Assembly: GCA_944321875.1 (NCBI GenBank)
Contig: CALUMX010000007.1
Location: 45,088-109,087, forward strand
Origin: an uncultured Muribaculaceae bacterium
Lineage (GTDB): Bacteria > Bacteroidota > Bacteroidia > Bacteroidales > Muribaculaceae
DNA: 64,000 nucleotides
Direction: 5' to 3'
Each line of letters opens with the position of its first letter. Position 1 is the stretch's first letter. The position numbers and the translations under genes were made by a program. A model generated the notes under the pieces. It had not been told where the DNA came from, did no database searches, and was given only the letters and a program-made list of their open reading frames with translations. Positions 59,771 through 64,000 of the stretch are shown here, in pieces.

Positions 59771-62422
59771 TTAGAGCCAGCGTTTGAAGCGGCGGATATA
59801 GAGATTTTTGATGAACTGCGTGAGTACGCAATAGCTGACAAGGATGGCAATAAGCCATGGGAAATAGCTCAGAGGCAGCGGCGTGAGTCCAATCATCGAA
59901 CCGACCGGAGTGAACGGCAGGATAATGCCGATGGCCATAATGAGCAGTGTAAGTCCGGTAACAGGCCAGGTGGCGCGGCTCTGGAAGAACGGAACCTTGC
60001 GGGTACGTATCATGTGCACAATCAGCGTCTGCGACAGCAAGCCTTCAATAAACCATCCCGACTGGAAGAGCGACTGGCTCTCCGGCGACTGGCAGGCAAA
60101 GACATACCACATGAGCAGATAGGTAGCGATGTCAAACAGGGAACTGATAGGTCCGATATATATCATGAAACGACTCAAATCGGATGCGTCCCACACACGC
60201 GGCTTGCGCAGATATTCCGGATCCATGCGGTCAAACGGAATCGTAGTCTGTGAAATATCATAGAGCAGGTTCTGAATGAGCAGATGGATAGGCATCATCG
60301 GCAGGAACGGGAGGAAAGCACTGGCTACGAGTACGCTGAACATGTTGCCGAAATTGGAGCTGGCGGTCATCTTCACATACTTGTTGATGTTGCCAAACGT
60401 CTTGCGGCCTTCCAGCACGCCATCCTCCAGCACCATCAGGTCCTTCTCAAGCAGGATAATGTCTGCGCTTTCCTTGGCAATGTCGACCGCGGGATCCACC
60501 GAAATACCGATATCCGACTGGCGCAATGCGGAAGCGTCGTTGATGCCGTCGCCGAGGAAGCCGACCGTGTTTTGCTGCTCCTGAAGCAACCGGATAATTT
60601 CCGTCTTCTGCAATGGCGTGAGTTTTGAGAACACGGTGGTCTGTGCTACGGCTGCCCGCTTCATGGGGTCGGACAGTTCGGCAAATTCCGGTCCTGTCAG
60701 CGCATAGGTGGTATCAATGCCCACCTGACGTGAGATAGTTCGCACCACAGCGTCATTATCACCCGAAAGCACCTTCACCTCAATGCCGTGCTCACGCAAC
60801 TGCCTTACGGCGCTGGCTGCCGACTGTTTGGGAGGGTCGAGGAAAGCAAGGTAACCAATCAGTACCATATCGAACTCGTCCGACACGTTGAAACTATGCT
60901 CCTTCTCGATAAACGTTTTCTGTGCCACTGCAAGCACCCGCATACCCTGATTGTTCATCTGTTCGCTGATTTCGCGAGCTTTGGACTTCATTTCCGGAGT
61001 GAGCGGATGCACCTCGCCGCCAAATTCCGTGTGTGAGCAGATGTCGAGCATCTCCTCAACGGCACCCTTCGTAATAATCTGGCGCTTGCCCTGACGGTCC
61101 TCTACGACTACCGACATGCGGCGGCGCGTGAAGTCGAACGGTATCTCATCGATTTTCACATAGTTATCCTTCAGATGCTCCATGTTCAGATCCTTCACAT
61201 GGGAAAGAATCGCCTTGTCCATCAGATTTTTCAAGCCGGTCTGAAAGAAACTGTTGAAATAGGCATGACGGAGGATACGGCGGTCGGAATCCGTCGAGCC
61301 GTCGGCATTGATATACTTTTCCAGCACAATCTGGTCGCAGGTCAGCGTACCGGTCTTGTCCGTACAGAGAATGTTCATCGCTCCGAAATTCTGAATGGCA
61401 TTCAGGTCCTTCACGATGGTCTTCTTCTTCGACATGGCTACCGCTCCTTTCGAGAGATTGGCGGTAACAATCATCGGAAGCATCTCCGGCGTGAGTCCCA
61501 CGGCCACAGATACGGCAAAGATGAAAGCATCAAACCAATCATGCTTCGTCAGGCCATTGATAAGGAACACAAACGGAATCATCACGAGCATAAAGCGGAT
61601 GAGCAGCATGCTCACCTTGCTGATGCCCTTGTCGAATGCCGTAGCCGCACGGTGTCCGACAATGCTTTTAGCGATAGTGCCGAGATAGGTATTGTTGCCG
61701 GTCGCAAAGACAATGGCTTTGGCTGAGCCGCTGACCACGTTGGAACCCATAAAGCAGATGTTGTCAAGCTCCACGACGCTGCCCACCCGCTTCCGACCGA
61801 CCGTCGTGACCGGCTGCTTCTCAATGGGGTCGGACTCACCCGTAAGTGACGACTGGCTGACAAACAAATCCTTCGCCTCAACGATGCGCACGTCGGCCGG
61901 AATCATGTCGCCGGCAGCGAGCAGCACGATGTCGCCCGGAACGAGTTCGTCGATGCTGATTTCCTCCGCGCTTTCGCCGTTACGCACCGTGCTGCAGGTG
62001 TTTGTCACCATTCGCAGCAGTGCCTCGCTCGACTCGTTGGCCTTCCATTCCTGCCGGAAGCGCAGGATGGCACTGACCACCACCATCGTAAGAATGACAA
62101 TTATTGAGACCCACTCCTGCTCGCCCGGCTCGGCCATCAGTACGTCAAGCACGAATGAAACGATGACAAGCAGCGTCAATACTCCGATAAAGGGATTGAT
62201 AAAGGCCTTGACAAACATCGCCAAAGGCTTCTTCCGCTTTTCATGGGCGACCTCATTGCGGCCGTACTCTGTCTGTCGGTTCTCCACCTCCTCCGGGGAA
62301 AGCCCGCCGGGACGTGTGGCAAAATGCGCATAGACCGACTCCGGAGTCTGAGAGGATGCGAGAAATACTTTTTCTGCGTCAAATGCATGTTCCGATTGGT
62401 GTCTTAGTTTCTTCCACTTCAT
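59771..62422 (-). CDS. mgtA: Magnesium-translocating P-type ATPase (MgtA/MgtB type)
   Basis: An 883-residue inner-membrane pump that imports Mg2+ at the cost of ATP. The ATG at 62422 (MKWKKLRHQSEHAFDAEKV) is preferred; the frame continues upstream across the -7 element. Motifs in order: FATRPGGLSPEEVENRQTEYG (N-terminal cation-ATPase segment), SSLTGESDP (actuator TGE, about 192-200), CTDKTGTLTCD with phosphorylated Asp (about 354), GDGINDASALRQSDIG (about 628-643), and the type IIIB C-terminal TM set with LIQNLLYDISQTTIPFDRMD. It lies downstream of a sensor kinase with a phased-repeat promoter between them, so control by that two-component system, perhaps by Mg2+, is likely. Confidence 0.93.
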   Translation of the reverse strand: MKWKKLRHQSEHAFDAEKVFLASSQTPESVYAHFATRPGGLSPEEVENRQTEYGRNEVAHEKRKKPLAMFVKAFINPFIGVLTLLVIVSFVLDVLMAEPGEQEWVSIIVILTMVVVSAILRFRQEWKANESSEALLRMVTNTCSTVRNGESAEEISIDELVPGDIVLLAAGDMIPADVRIVEAKDLFVSQSSLTGESDPIEKQPVTTVGRKRVGSVVELDNICFMGSNVVSGSAKAIVFATGNNTYLGTIAKSIVGHRAATAFDKGISKVSMLLIRFMLVMIPFVFLINGLTKHDWFDAFIFAVSVAVGLTPEMLPMIVTANLSKGAVAMSKKKTIVKDLNAIQNFGAMNILCTDKTGTLTCDQIVLEKYINADGSTDSDRRILRHAYFNSFFQTGLKNLMDKAILSHVKDLNMEHLKDNYVKIDEIPFDFTRRRMSVVVEDRQGKRQIITKGAVEEMLDICSHTEFGGEVHPLTPEMKSKAREISEQMNNQGMRVLAVAQKTFIEKEHSFNVSDEFDMVLIGYLAFLDPPKQSAASAVRQLREHGIEVKVLSGDNDAVVRTISRQVGIDTTYALTGPEFAELSDPMKRAAVAQTTVFSKLTPLQKTEIIRLLQEQQNTVGFLGDGINDASALRQSDIGISVDPAVDIAKESADIILLEKDLMVLEDGVLEGRKTFGNINKYVKMTASSNFGNMFSVLVASAFLPFLPMMPIHLLIQNLLYDISQTTIPFDRMDPEYLRKPRVWDASDLSRFMIYIGPISSLFDIATYLLMWYVFACQSPESQSLFQSGWFIEGLLSQTLIVHMIRTRKVPFFQSRATWPVTGLTLLIMAIGIILPFTPVGSMIGLTPLPLSYFPWLIAILVSYCVLTQFIKNLYIRRFKRWL

Positions 62423-62467
62423 AACTTCAGTTTTTACGGCGTTAATACTGCGTTTTCTTTTCGTCGG

Positions 62468-62475
62468 CAAAGTTA
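62468..62475 (-). promoter_or_regulatory. -7 element of mgtA
   Basis: On the minus strand TAACTTTG, a perfect -7 match, 45 bp upstream of the mgtA ATG. No TTTG box is present at 19-21 bp upstream; instead a row of phased repeats begins 24 bp upstream, as expected for an activator-dependent promoter. Confidence 0.65.
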
Positions 62476-62498
62476 GGGCGAAACCCGTGCAGAGGCCG

Positions 62499-62536
62499 TT
62501 AGAAACCAATTAGAGTGGTATTAGAAAACTATTAGA
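62499..62536. promoter_or_regulatory. Four TTAGA boxes at 11-bp spacing, probable OmpR-type response-regulator sites
   Basis: TTAGA occurs at 62499, 62510, 62521 and 62532, exactly 11 bp apart, and the last three are preceded by A. OmpR/PhoB-family regulators bind tandem direct repeats of 11-bp period. The boxes lie between the histidine kinase stop (62547) and the mgtA -7 box, in the place of its missing -33 element. Confidence 0.7.
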
Positions 62537-62546
62537 ACCCGGAGGC

Positions 62547-63914
62547 TCAGACGTGCGGAAGTTCGACAACGAAGGTTGTCCCCTTCCCTTTCTCCGAAAG
62601 CACGGCAATGTTGCCGCCATGCAGGTGGATTATCTTCTGTGCCAACGCCATGCCGATGCCGTGACCATCCGCTCCGGCCGTATTGTCACCCCGATAGAAC
62701 AGTTGGAAGATGCGTTGCTTCTCCTCCTCCGTAAGCCCCTTACCCGTATCGGAAAGGCGCACAGCCGACCATTCCTTCCAGAAGGAAATCTGAACAAACG
62801 AGGTATTGTTGGCAGAATACTTGCAGTTATTTTCAATCAAATTAGAGAAAGCAATCGTGAGCAGATAGAGGTTACCGCTGACAGTGATAAGCGAATCGTC
62901 GTCCGACTCCTGCTCAAATATCAGCTCCACCCGATAGCCCGGATGAGCACGCAGAATCTGCGCGCGCACATCCAGAAGGAGTTCGTCAAGGCGTATTTCC
63001 TGCATTTTGATAGCCTCTTTCCGATAATCGGCCTTGGCCAGATTGAGCAGACCGTCAATAAGCCGGGTCATGCGGTGGGCATCGTTGAGAGCGTTGGACA
63101 AAGCCGCCCGGTATTGCTCCGGCGTGCGGTCTTTCTGCAGCGTCAGGTCAATCTCGGCCGTAAGAGCGGCCAACGGCGTGCGCATCTCATGCGACACATT
63201 GCTGACAAACATTTTCTGTGCCTCAAACGAGCCTTCCAACCGTTGCAGCATGTCGTTGAACGTGATGCTCAATTCGCCCAGCTCGTCCGTCTTGCTCGCC
63301 ACCGGCAGACGGCGGTCGATGCGGGAGGCGGAAATCTGCTTCACCTCGCGCACGATGGTGCGTATCGGCTTCAGCGAGGAACGGGCAAGCAGGTAACCGA
63401 CGGCAAAAAGCACCACCAGCCCGACGGCAAAAAGCGCGCCGAGCGTACGCTGCAGCTCTGCGATATTGTCATGCCCCACACCGTCGTAGGCGGCTGCCGT
63501 AACCACATAAGGCTTCCCCTCAAACTCATAGACAAATCCGACCGCCTGATAATCACCGACAGTAAACTCCTCGTTCCGCTCACGCAAAATCCGGGCAATC
63601 ATCTCCGGCGTTTCCTTGACGATGTCGTTCACCATCGCATCGTTATAGAGCATCTGAAAATCAGGTGTATATACCGCCACCTCCACCTCGTGGATAAACT
63701 CACGGTTGTTCAGATAGATGGCCTGCATCAGTGCCTTGTCTGTCTTCTTTTTCAGAAAGAGATGCGCCTTCGTGACGCCCTCGCGGTGCAGGTCGTTGTA
63801 GAACGTACGGCTGCGTGTATGCTCGCTGACAAAGTAGATGGCCACCATGCAGAGGGCAAACACCGTAGCGGTCACACAAAGATATTTCAGGGTAAGGGCT
63901 GTGCGGATTTTCAT
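62547..63914 (-). CDS. Sensor histidine kinase (HAMP, HisKA, HATPase)
   Basis: A 455-residue membrane sensor. Two transmembrane helices (LKYLCVTATVFALCMVAIYFV, about 9-29, and LGALFAVGLVVLFAVGYLLA, about 157-176) enclose a periplasmic domain of about 125 residues with charged and aromatic residues but no motif I can name. Then HAMP (RSSLKPIRTIVREVKQIS...), the H-box FVSNVSHEMRTPLAAL with the phospho-accepting His at about 242, N-box NLIENNCKYSAN, and G-boxes LSDTGKGLTEEE and GHGIGMALAQKII. All catalytic boxes are intact. It ends 10 bp above the TTAGA repeats and 125 bp from mgtA. The partner regulator should lie just outside the window. Confidence 0.95.
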   Translation of the reverse strand: MKIRTALTLKYLCVTATVFALCMVAIYFVSEHTRSRTFYNDLHREGVTKAHLFLKKKTDKALMQAIYLNNREFIHEVEVAVYTPDFQMLYNDAMVNDIVKETPEMIARILRERNEEFTVGDYQAVGFVYEFEGKPYVVTAAAYDGVGHDNIAELQRTLGALFAVGLVVLFAVGYLLARSSLKPIRTIVREVKQISASRIDRRLPVASKTDELGELSITFNDMLQRLEGSFEAQKMFVSNVSHEMRTPLAALTAEIDLTLQKDRTPEQYRAALSNALNDAHRMTRLIDGLLNLAKADYRKEAIKMQEIRLDELLLDVRAQILRAHPGYRVELIFEQESDDDSLITVSGNLYLLTIAFSNLIENNCKYSANNTSFVQISFWKEWSAVRLSDTGKGLTEEEKQRIFQLFYRGDNTAGADGHGIGMALAQKIIHLHGGNIAVLSEKGKGTTFVVELPHV

Positions 63915-64000
63915 AACTTGTCGGCACTACTGTCCCGTAAAAGTGGATAAATAGTTCTTTGAAATTATTGAAATATAGTCAATTACACGGTTTTTTGAAA
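63915..64000. other. AT-rich right edge, expected place of the response regulator
   Basis: Directly upstream of the kinase ATG the minus strand reads GCC GAC AAG TTA TGA, whose TGA overlaps the ATG (ATGA), as at a typical regulator-kinase junction. Yet that frame is closed by TAA after 17 codons, and from about 63930 the sequence turns AT-rich with no coding character. The piece GTCGGCACTACTGTCCCG around 63918-63935 might be the end of an inserted element. Not resolvable within the window. Confidence 0.3.

Noticed and set aside
58659..59858. A 399-codon minus-strand open frame over the helicase C-terminus
   Set aside because: It is antisense to motifs of the AddA-like gene and crosses the inter-gene hairpin.
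62553..63950. A 465-codon plus-strand open frame over the histidine kinase
   Set aside because: The minus strand shows all kinase boxes; the plus frame is a composition effect.
1..64000. tRNA, rRNA, CRISPR arrays, prophage or defence islands
   Set aside because: No cloverleaf-like stretch, repeat-spacer pattern, integrase or phage gene was seen; nearly all sequence is accounted for by housekeeping and envelope genes.

Overview
The window is chromosomal DNA from a member of the Bacteroidales. Three things show this: a nearly complete set of type IX secretion (T9SS) genes, a SusC/SusD pair, and repeated use of the Bacteroidetes promoter form TTTG-N19-21-TAnnTTTG with almost no Shine-Dalgarno sites. 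Base composition is near 50 % G+C, which fits a gut or oral lineage in the wider Porphyromonadaceae/Barnesiellaceae/Muribaculaceae neighbourhood; I cannot name the genus. I saw no rRNA, tRNA, CRISPR array, prophage or complete insertion sequence.

Layout. 1-8.9 kb (minus strand): 5' part of sprA, ruvA, a secreted prolyl oligopeptidase, a Dph6-like ATPase overlapping a DUF2284 protein, and two small lipoproteins. 9.0-14.4 kb (plus): biotin operon bioA-bioF-bioGC(fused)-bioD, then a 3'-5' exonuclease and a small membrane protein. 14.5-16.3 kb: phosphohexomutase. 16.4-22.9 kb (minus): an orphan membrane protein and a 1815-residue T9SS-exported surface protein. 23.2-28.0 kb (minus): a four-gene keto-acid module (indolepyruvate oxidoreductase A and B, aminotransferase, CoA-transferase). 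28.2-35.2 kb (minus): envelope-biogenesis block DUF6242 lipoprotein-porG-uppS-bamA-skp-skp. 35.3-39.7 kb: ribD divergent from prmC-recX-comF, then pyrE-SRPBCC. 39.9-44.1 kb: efp, a C11 (clostripain-like) lipoprotein, a MATE transporter and a divergent AraC regulator. 44.2-48.7 kb: susC-susD without carbohydrate enzymes. 49.0-55.9 kb (minus): porT-porP-porK-porL-porM-porN. 56.0-59.7 kb (plus): a bacterial SUI1 factor and an AddA/RecB-like helicase-nuclease. 59.8-63.9 kb (minus): an MgtA-type P-type ATPase and a sensor histidine kinase whose response regulator should lie just past the right edge.

How the genes work together. The main theme is the cell envelope. SprA (translocon), PorK/L/M/N (ring and motor), PorP, PorT and PorG are all T9SS parts, and the window also holds a likely client, the 1815-residue protein with a type A sorting domain. 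BamA, two Skp-like chaperones and UppS supply outer-membrane assembly and lipid carrier. A second theme is cofactor and amino-acid metabolism: biotin through a BioG-BioC fusion, riboflavin (RibD), pyrimidines (PyrE), and an IorAB module that could turn aromatic amino acids into aryl-acetates by CoA transfer. The sharpest regulatory signal is a run of four TTAGA boxes at exact 11-bp spacing between the histidine kinase and the Mg-ATPase promoter, the pattern expected for an OmpR-type regulator. Other unexplained structures are a 25-bp-arm palindrome before pgm, two 76-bp imperfect tandem units before the prolyl oligopeptidase, and a 16-codon ORF in the pyrE leader.

Limits: all family calls come from motif recognition by eye; no database search was possible. 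Where a reading frame begins with TTG or extends above a clear promoter, I moved the start to an internal codon and say so.
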